Assembly (NCBI GenBank): GCA_030019485.1
Contig: JASEEW010000033.1
Span: forward strand, 1-13,316
Reading direction: 5' to 3'
Length of the DNA stretch: 13,316 bases
Source: Thermoplasmatales archaeon
GTDB lineage: Archaea; Thermoplasmatota; JASEFT01; JAUWIS01
Below, in pieces: positions 1 to 6,192 of the stretch. Under the pieces are notes generated by a model, which did no database searches, was not told the DNA's origin, and saw only the letters and a list, made by a program, of their open reading frames with translations. Positions within the stretch are counted from its first letter, which is position 1. Each line of letters starts with the position of its first letter. Position numbers and translations under genes: made by a program.

Positions 1-1
1 T

Positions 2-100
2 GATTACCGATATTGGTACAACCAGTGCAGATTTCATCTGGGAGTAAAGAACTACCCTGCAAACCTTTATCTTGGGTTAAATGTTGCAGATGTCCCTTGA
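2..100 (+). CDS. C-terminal end of a gene cut by the window edge; tentatively integrase/transposase-like
   Basis: An open frame enters from the left edge and stops with TGA at 98-100, giving 32 residues. The pattern YWYN-x2-R-x-H-x-G-x4-PAN-x-Y resembles the C-terminal tail of rve/DDE integrase-type transposases, which often carry YN-x2-RPH-x-x-L-x3-TPA. That resemblance is from memory and rests on a short stretch. A competing frame starting at base 3 is open only to 45-47. No terminal inverted repeat could be confirmed just downstream. The family and even the coding status are uncertain without the sequence to the left. Confidence 0.35.
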   Translation, partial: DYRYWYNQCRFHLGVKNYPANLYLGLNVADVP

Positions 101-117
101 CTTAACAACTTCCAAAG

Positions 118-125
118 GTTTTTAT
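118..125 (+). promoter_or_regulatory. TATA box for the propeller/zinc-ribbon gene
   Basis: The T-rich TTTTTATA element is centred about 26 bases before the ATG at 149. This is the usual archaeal TATA-to-start distance and implies a transcript that begins at or next to the start codon. There is no Shine-Dalgarno-like sequence in between, which also fits a leaderless mRNA. Confidence 0.55.
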
Positions 126-148
126 ACCCTCTATCCTTTTTGTTATTT

Positions 149-1324
149 ATGAAAATAGAGCCGCTGTGGAAATACAGGACAGGGGGCATTGTCAGGGATT
201 TAAGCTTCTCATCAATTAATGGGGATGTGGCAGCAGCATCCTTTGACAAAAACATCTACTTCATCAGTAAAGAAGGAAAACTGTTATGGAAATACCAAAC
301 ATCAGGGCAGGTAAGCAATGTTTTTCTCATCCCGGAATATCTGTCTGCTTCATCAGAGGACGGGACGCTTTATTTTTTTGACAGAACTGGAAATTTGAAA
401 TGGAAGTGTCAAACAAAAGGGAAATGCGAGGATGTTGCATCAACATACAATGGCGATTACAGCATCGGCGGCTCAGATGACTCCTATGTTTACTTCATTA
501 ACAAAGAGGGAAAACTCCTGTGGAGATATAAAACAGCAGGGTGGGTGAGAAGGGTGTGCATCTCATCAAACGCTGAAACAATAGCGGCAGGCTCCTCAGA
601 TAAAAATGTCTATTCCTTTGACAAAGAGGGAAGGGTGTTATGGAGTTACAGGATGGGTTCATGGGTCAACACCATTGTTACAACATCCGACGGAAAATAT
701 ATTATGCTGGGCTTAAATGATGGGAATATATATTTTTTCAGAAACGATGGCGCCCTTCTATGGAAATTCGGTACACCCACCCCTGTACTCAGACTGATAT
801 GCTCAGAAAATGCGGAATACATAGTTGCAGGAACAGAAAATACCGTTTATTTCTTTAGCAGGGAAGGGAAGATGCTATGGCAGTACATGATAGGAAACTT
901 TGATATCATGGGTTTGAGAATGAATGAGGAGGGGGGCATCATAGGTGTAGGAAGCGGGAAAAACGAGATTGAATTAGTAAGTAAAAACAAGGAAACCTTA
1001 TGGAAATACAAAACAGATGCCTGGGTTACATCCCTGGATGTATCAATTTATGGCAGATATGTTGCTGCAGGCCTGGAAAATGGGAAAATACTGTTTTTTG
1101 ATAATAAAAAAATAATAAACGATTTTGTATCTGAGATGGAAGGAAAAACTGATGTCGCCCAAGTAAAAGAAAAACTTGAGCAAAAAAAATATAGTTATGC
1201 TTTTCGTTTAATAAATGAGATAGAAAAAAAGATGAGGGGAAAAAAGAAAGTCTGTTTTACATGTAAAAAGGAAATGGAGGAAAAATGGGTTGCCTGCCCA
1301 TTCTGCGGAACGAAAGTTGAATGA
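149..1324 (+). CDS. PQQ/WD40-like beta-propeller protein with C-terminal zinc ribbon
   Basis: The 391-residue protein is built from about eight repeats of roughly 40 residues, each marked by a hydrophobic strand and then L-W-K/R-Y-x-T (near residues 6, 46, 86, 126, 167, 207, 246 and 288) and by Y-F-F-x-K-E-G-K turns. This is the pattern of PQQ-like/WD40 propellers. A charged, probably helical stretch follows (about 320-365), then a zinc ribbon with C369-x2-C372 and C383-x2-C386. There is no signal peptide or membrane helix, so it should be cytoplasmic and is probably a scaffold for protein or nucleic-acid contacts. The ATG at 149 is preferred over an in-frame TTG at 140 because of its TATA spacing. 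The exact partner is unknown. The next gene is 118 bases away and has its own promoter. Confidence 0.85.
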   Translation: MKIEPLWKYRTGGIVRDLSFSSINGDVAAASFDKNIYFISKEGKLLWKYQTSGQVSNVFLIPEYLSASSEDGTLYFFDRTGNLKWKCQTKGKCEDVASTYNGDYSIGGSDDSYVYFINKEGKLLWRYKTAGWVRRVCISSNAETIAAGSSDKNVYSFDKEGRVLWSYRMGSWVNTIVTTSDGKYIMLGLNDGNIYFFRNDGALLWKFGTPTPVLRLICSENAEYIVAGTENTVYFFSREGKMLWQYMIGNFDIMGLRMNEEGGIIGVGSGKNEIELVSKNKETLWKYKTDAWVTSLDVSIYGRYVAAGLENGKILFFDNKKIINDFVSEMEGKTDVAQVKEKLEQKKYSYAFRLINEIEKKMRGKKKVCFTCKKEMEEKWVACPFCGTKVE

Positions 1325-1410
1325 TTAATTATGCTTTCTCCTCATAAATATTATGGCCATTCTAATTCCAATATAATTCCCATAAAACATGCTTCGCCTC
1401 CATAAATAAC

Positions 1411-1420
1411 ATTAAATATT
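1411..1420 (+). promoter_or_regulatory. TATA-like element before rps17e
   Basis: The AT-only element ATTAAATATT is centred about 27 bases before the ATG at 1443, which suggests a leaderless start for the S17e/CDIN1-like operon. A second AT-rich stretch (1401-1408) lies slightly too far upstream. The rest of 1325-1442 shows nothing else recognisable. Confidence 0.5.
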
Positions 1421-1442
1421 AGCAACCCAATTTCATCCTTCT

Positions 1443-1634
1443 ATGGGAAACATCAGGCAGACGTACATAAAAAGGGTGGCGATGGAATTGGTTAAAAAAT
1501 ATCCTGATGAGTTTACATTGGATTATGAGCATAACAAGCAGAAGGTCGCTGAGCTTACAGATGTATCAACAGCAAGCATGAAGAACAGAATCGCAGGCTA
1601 TGTGACAAGATACAAATCATATTATAAAGGTTAA
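1443..1634 (+). CDS. rps17e: 30S ribosomal protein S17e
   Basis: The 63-residue protein matches the archaeal/eukaryotic S17e family over its full length. It has the N-terminal MGNIR-x-T-x-I/V-KR block, a central acidic D-F/Y-x3-K segment, and the hallmark V-S-T-x3-RN-x-IAGY-x-TR near residues 41-56. Archaeal S17e is usually 60-70 residues, so the gene is complete. It is a small-subunit protein absent from bacteria, which supports an archaeal source. The start is fixed by the conserved N-terminus and a TATA element about 27 bases upstream. The following gene begins 3 nt after its stop, so the two are probably co-transcribed and translationally coupled. Confidence 0.95.
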   Translation: MGNIRQTYIKRVAMELVKKYPDEFTLDYEHNKQKVAELTDVSTASMKNRIAGYVTRYKSYYKG

Positions 1635-1637
1635 AAG

Positions 1638-2399
1638 ATGAAGTTAGAGGATTATAAAAAACTGTACAGAAGATTAAACAGGGTAGAGGACATCAATACT
1701 TTGTGTAAGGAGTATCATCTGACAAAGGATGCACTTTTCAACATACTAAGTCAAAAGATTGTGAGAAATGCCACCCATAGATATTACAAGGTTAAAAGAT
1801 ACAGCAGGGACTTGGTGCATGAATGGCTGAACGGTAAAAGTTTTCTTGGGATTGCAAAAAGAATCGACTTCCCGCCTGTTTTAACAGCGTCAATAGTACT
1901 TCAGCAGTATGGCATATCAAAAAAAAGATTCTGGAAGTATATAACCCATCTTGAACTTCTACCAGATCCAAGGTTGAAAAAGGAGTTGAATGAGGCGGCT
2001 AATGCGGACTGGTGTTACTCACCAAAAGCCATGGTCTCCCAGAGGGAAAGGGGGAATAAGGTTGAAGATACTGTGAAGGAATGGCTGACGAAACAGAGTT
2101 TTGAGTTTGAAAGAGAAAAAGATTTGAAAAAGAGATACAAAAAAACACCTGATTTTCTTTTGAAAAAACCATTAAACATTGGTGGAAAAAGGATAAACTG
2201 GATAGAATGCAAGGCAAGTTTTGGGGATGCTGTTGAAATAAGAAGGAACATAAAAAAACAGTTTCTGCCATACACAGAAATGTTTGGGCCTGGAATGGTT
2301 GTGTACTGGCATGGGTTTATTGAGGATGCTGAAATAACAAAAGGCGTGATTGTTAAGGATAAAGGTTTTTTTGAACAAAATACTTATATAAACACATAG
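1638..2399 (+). CDS. CDIN1/C15orf41-like TPD-motif nuclease
   Basis: This 253-residue protein resembles human CDIN1 (C15orf41, codanin-1-interacting nuclease; TPD family) along its length. Residues 1-105 are helical and look like helix-turn-helix DNA-binding segments. Residues 107-135 carry the family block LPDP...D-W-CYSP. The C-terminal half is a PD-(D/E)xK nuclease core with E143, T170-P171-D172-F, then N-W-I-E190-C-K192-A-S-F-G-D and FGPGMVVYW-x-GF (216-228). The eukaryotic protein has near-identical TPDF, HWIESKASFGD and FGPGLVIYWYGF blocks. Metal-dependent DNA cleavage, perhaps of branched or damaged DNA, is inferred from the fold; the archaeal substrate is unknown. It begins 3 nt after rps17e with AAAGGT just upstream of the ATG as a weak ribosome binding site. 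Confidence 0.82.
   Translation: MKLEDYKKLYRRLNRVEDINTLCKEYHLTKDALFNILSQKIVRNATHRYYKVKRYSRDLVHEWLNGKSFLGIAKRIDFPPVLTASIVLQQYGISKKRFWKYITHLELLPDPRLKKELNEAANADWCYSPKAMVSQRERGNKVEDTVKEWLTKQSFEFEREKDLKKRYKKTPDFLLKKPLNIGGKRINWIECKASFGDAVEIRRNIKKQFLPYTEMFGPGMVVYWHGFIEDAEITKGVIVKDKGFFEQNTYINT
2384..2392 (+). promoter_or_regulatory. TATA box for the GTPase gene, inside the end of the CDIN1-like gene
   Basis: TTATATAAA is centred about 23-25 bases before the ATG at 2411 and lies within the last codons of the upstream gene. There is no Shine-Dalgarno-like sequence before that ATG, so the GTPase is probably made from its own leaderless transcript and not only by read-through from the S17e operon. Confidence 0.5.
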
Positions 2400-2410
2400 A
2401 TTACTAAATA

Positions 2411-3196
2411 ATGGGCATAAAATGTTTGGAAAAGAAAATAGTAGTTCTTGGTGAACCGAATGTTGGGAAGACAAGTGTTTGCAAATATGCATTTAACAGT
2501 TATGATGAGAGATATGTGGATACTCTTGGCGCAAGGGTGTCAAAAAAAGTGGTGAATGTAAACCATCCAGAATGCAGGTATATTGTGAATATGATGATAT
2601 GGGAATATAAGGAAAAAATGTTGATGAAAAATGTTGATGGTGCATTCATGATATATGATGTAACAAACAGGGGAAGCATGGAAAGGATGGAGGATTATTG
2701 GGTACCTACTTTTAAAAAGGTAAATAATAATGCATCAATGGTTTTTGTTGCCAACAAATGGGATCTTAACCCCTCTTTCACTTTCCAAGTACTTGAGATT
2801 TTTGAGGAAAGATATCATTCACCATGTCTTTTAATATCTACAAAAACAGGGAAAAACGTTAATCGTGTTTTTCAGGAAATGGGAAGAATGCTTGCTAAAC
2901 CACATTATTATAATAATTATAATGAAAAAAGATTGTTTGTTCCTGGTAAACTAAAACCTGGTGAGGCATACGCTCTCATTGCTTCCTCTTTTATTAATAG
3001 TGTTGGAAGGAAAGACCCAGCACTACCAATATTGGTGCATGAATGCAGAACATGTAATATTAATCCTGAAAAAACCAACAAGGATAGTTTAAATCTTTTG
3101 ATAGAAAAACTATCAGAAATAGAAAAAGGCTTTCTGGATAGTTACACAGTGAAGAAAAACATGATAGAAAGAAAAGGGATTACTGAGAAAATTTAG
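2411..3196 (+). CDS. Small Ras/Rab-like GTPase with degenerate G3 motif and C-terminal extension
   Basis: The 261-residue protein has a P-loop GEPNVGKTS (14-22), a switch I-like T38, the G4 motif NKWD (115-118) and a G5-like STK (143-145), in the order and spacing of Ras-family GTPases. The G3 position, normally WD-T-A-G-Q-E, reads W64-E-Y-K-E-K here. The Mg-coordinating Asp, the switch II Gly and the catalytic Gln are therefore all replaced. GTP binding is likely, but intrinsic hydrolysis is doubtful. After the G domain (about 165) come roughly 95 residues with a C-x2-C pair and a helical tail, of no family I recognise. Its 3' end overlaps the convergent STAND ATPase by 17 nt. That ATPase carries a roadblock/longin-like insert, so a functional pairing is plausible but inferred. 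Confidence 0.8.
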   Translation: MGIKCLEKKIVVLGEPNVGKTSVCKYAFNSYDERYVDTLGARVSKKVVNVNHPECRYIVNMMIWEYKEKMLMKNVDGAFMIYDVTNRGSMERMEDYWVPTFKKVNNNASMVFVANKWDLNPSFTFQVLEIFEERYHSPCLLISTKTGKNVNRVFQEMGRMLAKPHYYNNYNEKRLFVPGKLKPGEAYALIASSFINSVGRKDPALPILVHECRTCNINPEKTNKDSLNLLIEKLSEIEKGFLDSYTVKKNMIERKGITEKI

Positions 3197-5750
3197 ATAT
3201 TTCCTCCCTGACTTTTTCAACATATTTTTCTGCGCCTGCGGCTTGAAACGAATCCATGGCCTTTTCCAAGAGCTTTTTTGCATTGGCATCATCTCCTTTG
3301 TGTTTATTCATTAACCCGTACTCAAAATATGTTTCCCCTAAATCATATAATATACCCAATTTTTTAAGCATAGATACTGCTTTCTCAAAGTAAAAAAACG
3401 ATTTTACAAAATCCTTTTTTATCCCATAAATAATCCCGTAATGCATAAATGATGCGGCTATCATTCTTTCCTCCTTCATTTTTTTAAAAAGAGCAAATGC
3501 TTTGTTGCAGTATCCTACTGCCTCAACTATCTGTTTTCTTTTCTCATAAACCCTGCATGCATTGAGCAACCCATAACCAACACCCCTTAAATCACCAATT
3601 TTCTCTGAGATTTTTATTTTTCTGGTAGCATATTCTATACTTTTATTATACTCATTAGCATTATAGTAAACAACACTCAGAGAATTGTAAACCTTTGATA
3701 AAGATCCGAGATCATCTCTTAGTAGATCAGCAGATTTTTTAAAACACTGCTCTGCTTTTATATAATCCCCTCTGTCATCATAGAAAAGACCAATGCTTCT
3801 AAAGGCTTCCCCCATCCATTTTTTATCATTGGCTATTTCTGCTGATTCCAAGGATTTCTTATAATAGGATAAGGCTTTTTTGGTGTCCCCCTTCAGTGAG
3901 TAGATGTGCCCTATATTGTTATACAGTTCAGACAAAGCAGAAGGGGCGTTTACACTCTGATAAAGATCCATGCTTTTCCCATAGTATTCCAGCGCCTTAT
4001 CCCATTCATCCCTTTTCCTATAGATGTTACCAATTCTGAGATAACACTCCGGTTTTTTCTCTTCATCTATTGTTGCTTCCTCATAACATTTTAATGCATT
4101 ATCCCATTCCCCCAGTATGTTATGGAGGTCTCCTATTCTAATTAAAACATCCACCTTTTTATCCTCTTTTTTACCCAAAAATTTTAAAGCGTTCTCATAA
4201 TGCCTCAATGCCTCATGATTGGCATAAAGGTTTTTTGCTTTCTCACCTGCAAGCAGGGAATATTTCACTGCCTTATCAGAAACATTCCCTTTTGAGAAAT
4301 GAAATGCGAGTTCTGCTAACACATCATTTATCTTGTCCCTGTAAACATCCTCCATAGCAAAACCAACCTTTTTATGAATAATCTCTCTCATTTTAATTGA
4401 AAAATTTGAGTGTAAAACATCCTTTATCATACCATGCTCAAACTTGTACCTATCCTGATATTCAGATATAAAATGCTTTTTTAAAAGATTTTCTAAGCAT
4501 AATCCAAGTTTTTCCTCATCCATGTTTGTTGTTTTGGACAGAACATCAAAATCAAAAGATTCACCAACAATGGATGCATACTCCAAAACCTTCAAGGTTT
4601 CCCCACCCAGTTTCTCAACCCTCCCTAGGATTATATCCTCAATTTTTGGTGGAATTTCGTTCTCACCGCTTCTTAAAAACTCAGATACATATAATGGGTT
4701 TCCATTGGATTTCTCATATATTTCATCAATGCCCCCAGAAACCCCATAGGGTTTAATCATCTCCAAAACATCGTTTTCCCCCAGATTTTTTAGCCTGATT
4801 TCATCAAAGAGTTTTTCTTTTTTCATTATTCTAAGAATGTTCATCAGGTTTTTGGATACATCCTCAGGGCGGTAAGCACAGCAAATAAGCAAGGATGATT
4901 CCTTTATATCCCTGCTTAGATAATAAAGAAGATTCAATGAAGAGGGGTCAGCCCAATGAAGATCATCAATAAACAAAAAAACAGGTTGCTTTTTTGATTT
5001 TTCAATCAGCTTAGTTGAAACATCCCTAAAAATTGTTTCCCTCCTAAGCTTAGGATCAAAAAAGGGGGTATCGTATTTAGATATTAATGATGAGGTAAAA
5101 TCCCCCGCTCCTTTCACAGAATCCATGTCACCACCCCATTTTTTCAAAATCCCACCATAATTTTTTTCAATCTTATCAACAATCTTTTTCATGTCGTTTT
5201 TTAAAAAATTGTTCTCAGTACCAGATATGACAACAACAAGATGAACAAAATCACCATAATTTATCAATATTCTATAATCCTCATAACCAAGTACATCAAG
5301 CCTTCTTTTTCCTTTACCAAATTTTGAAAATGAGTCTGAAACAAAATCTTGCACAGCCCCCAACATGGATGTAAAAATCTGAGAATCCATCTCCACATCT
5401 TCTCTTTTTATCTCACTTAAAAGCAAAGAGCTATCATTATCAACAACAAACACATACTCAACCATTGGGCTTTTCTCAGCAAACAAGTAATCTAAACCTA
5501 ATGTTTTCAATGCATCAATAAATGGTAAAAAAGGGTCTGCGTCTGCACCAAATGCACATCTTCCTTTAAGAATCATGAAATTGTTTGACTCAGCATATTT
5601 ACCAATTTCATCAACAATCCTTGTTTTGCCAATACCTGCTTCACCAGTAACAAAAACAATCCTGCCTTTCCCTTTACTGGTGCGCTCCACAAGTTTTTTC
5701 AACCTTGAAAACTCTTTTTCCCTATCAACAAACCCATTTTCAGAAACCAT
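3180..5750 (-). CDS. STAND/AAA_16 ATPase with roadblock/longin-like insert and TPR array
   Basis: The 856-residue protein starts with F-V-D-R-E-K-E (7-13), then Walker A GEAGIGKT (36-43), Walker B VFLFIDD (257-263) followed by LHWAD, and an arginine-containing sensor strand CAYRPED. This is the MalT/adenylate-cyclase-type STAND ATPase. The roughly 220 residues between Walker A and B are too long for the family. Residues about 95-225 form an extra alpha/beta block (VEYVFVVDNDSSLLL, then helix, then YRILINYGDFVHLVVVISG, then helix) that looks like a roadblock/longin or sensory fold. Winged-helix-like segments follow. From about 490 to 850 there are eight to nine TPR units with A-L-x-Y-Y-x-K-S/A signatures. 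It is probably a cytoplasmic signalling switch that assembles on nucleotide and partner binding. The ATG at 5750 has a TATA element 26 bases upstream. Confidence 0.85.
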   Translation of the reverse strand: MVSENGFVDREKEFSRLKKLVERTSKGKGRIVFVTGEAGIGKTRIVDEIGKYAESNNFMILKGRCAFGADADPFLPFIDALKTLGLDYLFAEKSPMVEYVFVVDNDSSLLLSEIKREDVEMDSQIFTSMLGAVQDFVSDSFSKFGKGKRRLDVLGYEDYRILINYGDFVHLVVVISGTENNFLKNDMKKIVDKIEKNYGGILKKWGGDMDSVKGAGDFTSSLISKYDTPFFDPKLRRETIFRDVSTKLIEKSKKQPVFLFIDDLHWADPSSLNLLYYLSRDIKESSLLICCAYRPEDVSKNLMNILRIMKKEKLFDEIRLKNLGENDVLEMIKPYGVSGGIDEIYEKSNGNPLYVSEFLRSGENEIPPKIEDIILGRVEKLGGETLKVLEYASIVGESFDFDVLSKTTNMDEEKLGLCLENLLKKHFISEYQDRYKFEHGMIKDVLHSNFSIKMREIIHKKVGFAMEDVYRDKINDVLAELAFHFSKGNVSDKAVKYSLLAGEKAKNLYANHEALRHYENALKFLGKKEDKKVDVLIRIGDLHNILGEWDNALKCYEEATIDEEKKPECYLRIGNIYRKRDEWDKALEYYGKSMDLYQSVNAPSALSELYNNIGHIYSLKGDTKKALSYYKKSLESAEIANDKKWMGEAFRSIGLFYDDRGDYIKAEQCFKKSADLLRDDLGSLSKVYNSLSVVYYNANEYNKSIEYATRKIKISEKIGDLRGVGYGLLNACRVYEKRKQIVEAVGYCNKAFALFKKMKEERMIAASFMHYGIIYGIKKDFVKSFFYFEKAVSMLKKLGILYDLGETYFEYGLMNKHKGDDANAKKLLEKAMDSFQAAGAEKYVEKVREEISKFSQ

Positions 5751-5771
5751 TATGTAATATTAAGAGATAGG

Positions 5772-5781
5772 TTTAAATAAA
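5772..5781. promoter_or_regulatory. Near-palindromic TATA element, possibly bidirectional
   Basis: TTTAAATAAA reads as a TATA-like element on both strands. On the minus strand it is centred about 26 bases before the ATPase start at 5750, which suits a leaderless message. On the plus strand it would place a transcript start near 5802, just where the GC-rich structured region begins. A second candidate for the plus strand is CTATATATAT at 5788-5797. Confidence 0.45.
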
Positions 5782-5799
5782 ACTTTCTATATATATCTA

Positions 5800-6010
5800 C
5801 ATGCCCCAGCCGAAGAACACACTGAATAATGATGTGTGGGGCAAGCCTGGGGCTACAGGGTCAGGCAACCCGACTAGGGTCTGATGGGTCCCCGGAAGAC
5901 TGCCAGACGTGACGTCAAAAAGGATGATTCTGGAACAACCCAGACCCTGAACACCCCGATATGGGTCAGTACTGGGAGTGAGAGTTTTCTCTCTATGAGC
6001 AGGTTGGTTA
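5800..6010 (+). ncRNA. Candidate structured non-coding RNA, unidentified
   Basis: This stretch holds no convincing protein frame and is clearly richer in G and C than its flanks. Pairings visible by eye: a 7-bp stem 5803-5809/5847-5853 (GCCCCAG/CTGGGGC) enclosing CACA-CTGA...TGATG-TGTG (5818-5838); a small GGGT/ACCC hairpin (5858-5871); an 8-bp stem AGGGTCTG 5876-5883 with CAGACCCT 5941-5948, enclosing CCAGA/TCTGG (5903-5907/5929-5933); and GAGAG-TTTT-CTCTC (5980-5993). CCCAGACCC (5939-5947) can instead pair downstream with GGGTC (5963-5967) and TGGG (5973-5976). It does not show the signature blocks of RNase P RNA, SRP RNA or 5S rRNA. The plus strand is preferred because of the TATA element about 26 bases upstream. 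Extent and strand are estimates. Confidence 0.45.
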
Positions 6011-6137
6011 ATATCGGGGAACATTTCATGTTCCCCTTAGTCACAACAAGTTGTTCCTATCTGGGAACAATTTCTTTAGAAATTGTTCCCCTTAGTCGCA
6101 AATTTCCTTCAGAAATTTGCTCCTATCTGGGAATACT
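6011..6137 (+). repeat. Array of hairpins in about 2.5 repeat units with conserved linkers
   Basis: The unit reads TATC-(G)GGGAAC...GTTCCCC-TTAGTC, then a second hairpin, then TCC. Perfect stems are 6016-6024/6028-6036 (9 bp, loop TTC), 6063-6074/6079-6090 (12 bp, loop TTTA) and 6098-6106/6112-6120 (9 bp, loop CTTCA); a weak one is AACA/TGTT at 6045-6055. Identical 13-mers alternate with them: GTTCCCCTTAGTC at 6030 and 6085, and TCCTATCTGGGAA at 6055 and 6121. Stems change in sequence and length between copies but remain paired, which points to a selected structure. It directly follows the candidate RNA and may be its 3' domain; a T-rich tract at 6141-6150 could end the transcript. Confidence 0.75.
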
Positions 6138-6192
6138 CCATTTACTTTTAACAAACAAAAAGATTTTAGATACCTAAACCCTTTCCTATTTT

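Noticed and set aside
3180..3196. 17-nt overlap of convergent genes as a sign of frameshift or misassembly
   Set aside because: Both proteins reach natural ends, and tight convergent packing recurs elsewhere in the window (8078/8080 and 9848-9851).
5886..5910. SRP RNA helix 8-like GGTCC...CGGAAG...GCC
   Set aside because: The GGAA tetraloop context is suggestive, but the conserved AGCAG side of the internal loop is missing and the position is too close to the 5' end for an archaeal 7S RNA. No Alu-domain UGUAA motif is present.
5940..6008. 5S rRNA-like stretch (CTGAACACCCCG and GTCAGTACTGGGAGTG)
   Set aside because: These resemble two separate 5S rRNA blocks, but the spacing between them is far too short and the flanking helix I sequences cannot be found, so it is probably chance.
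6011..6137. CRISPR array
   Set aside because: Only two to three imperfect units exist, the variable parts are themselves palindromic, and there are no cas genes nearby.
5797..6177. Open frames of 75 (minus) and 97 (plus) residues in the structured region
   Set aside because: Their residues show no family resemblance, they have no ribosome binding site or codon pattern like neighbours, and they run through the stems and hairpin array.
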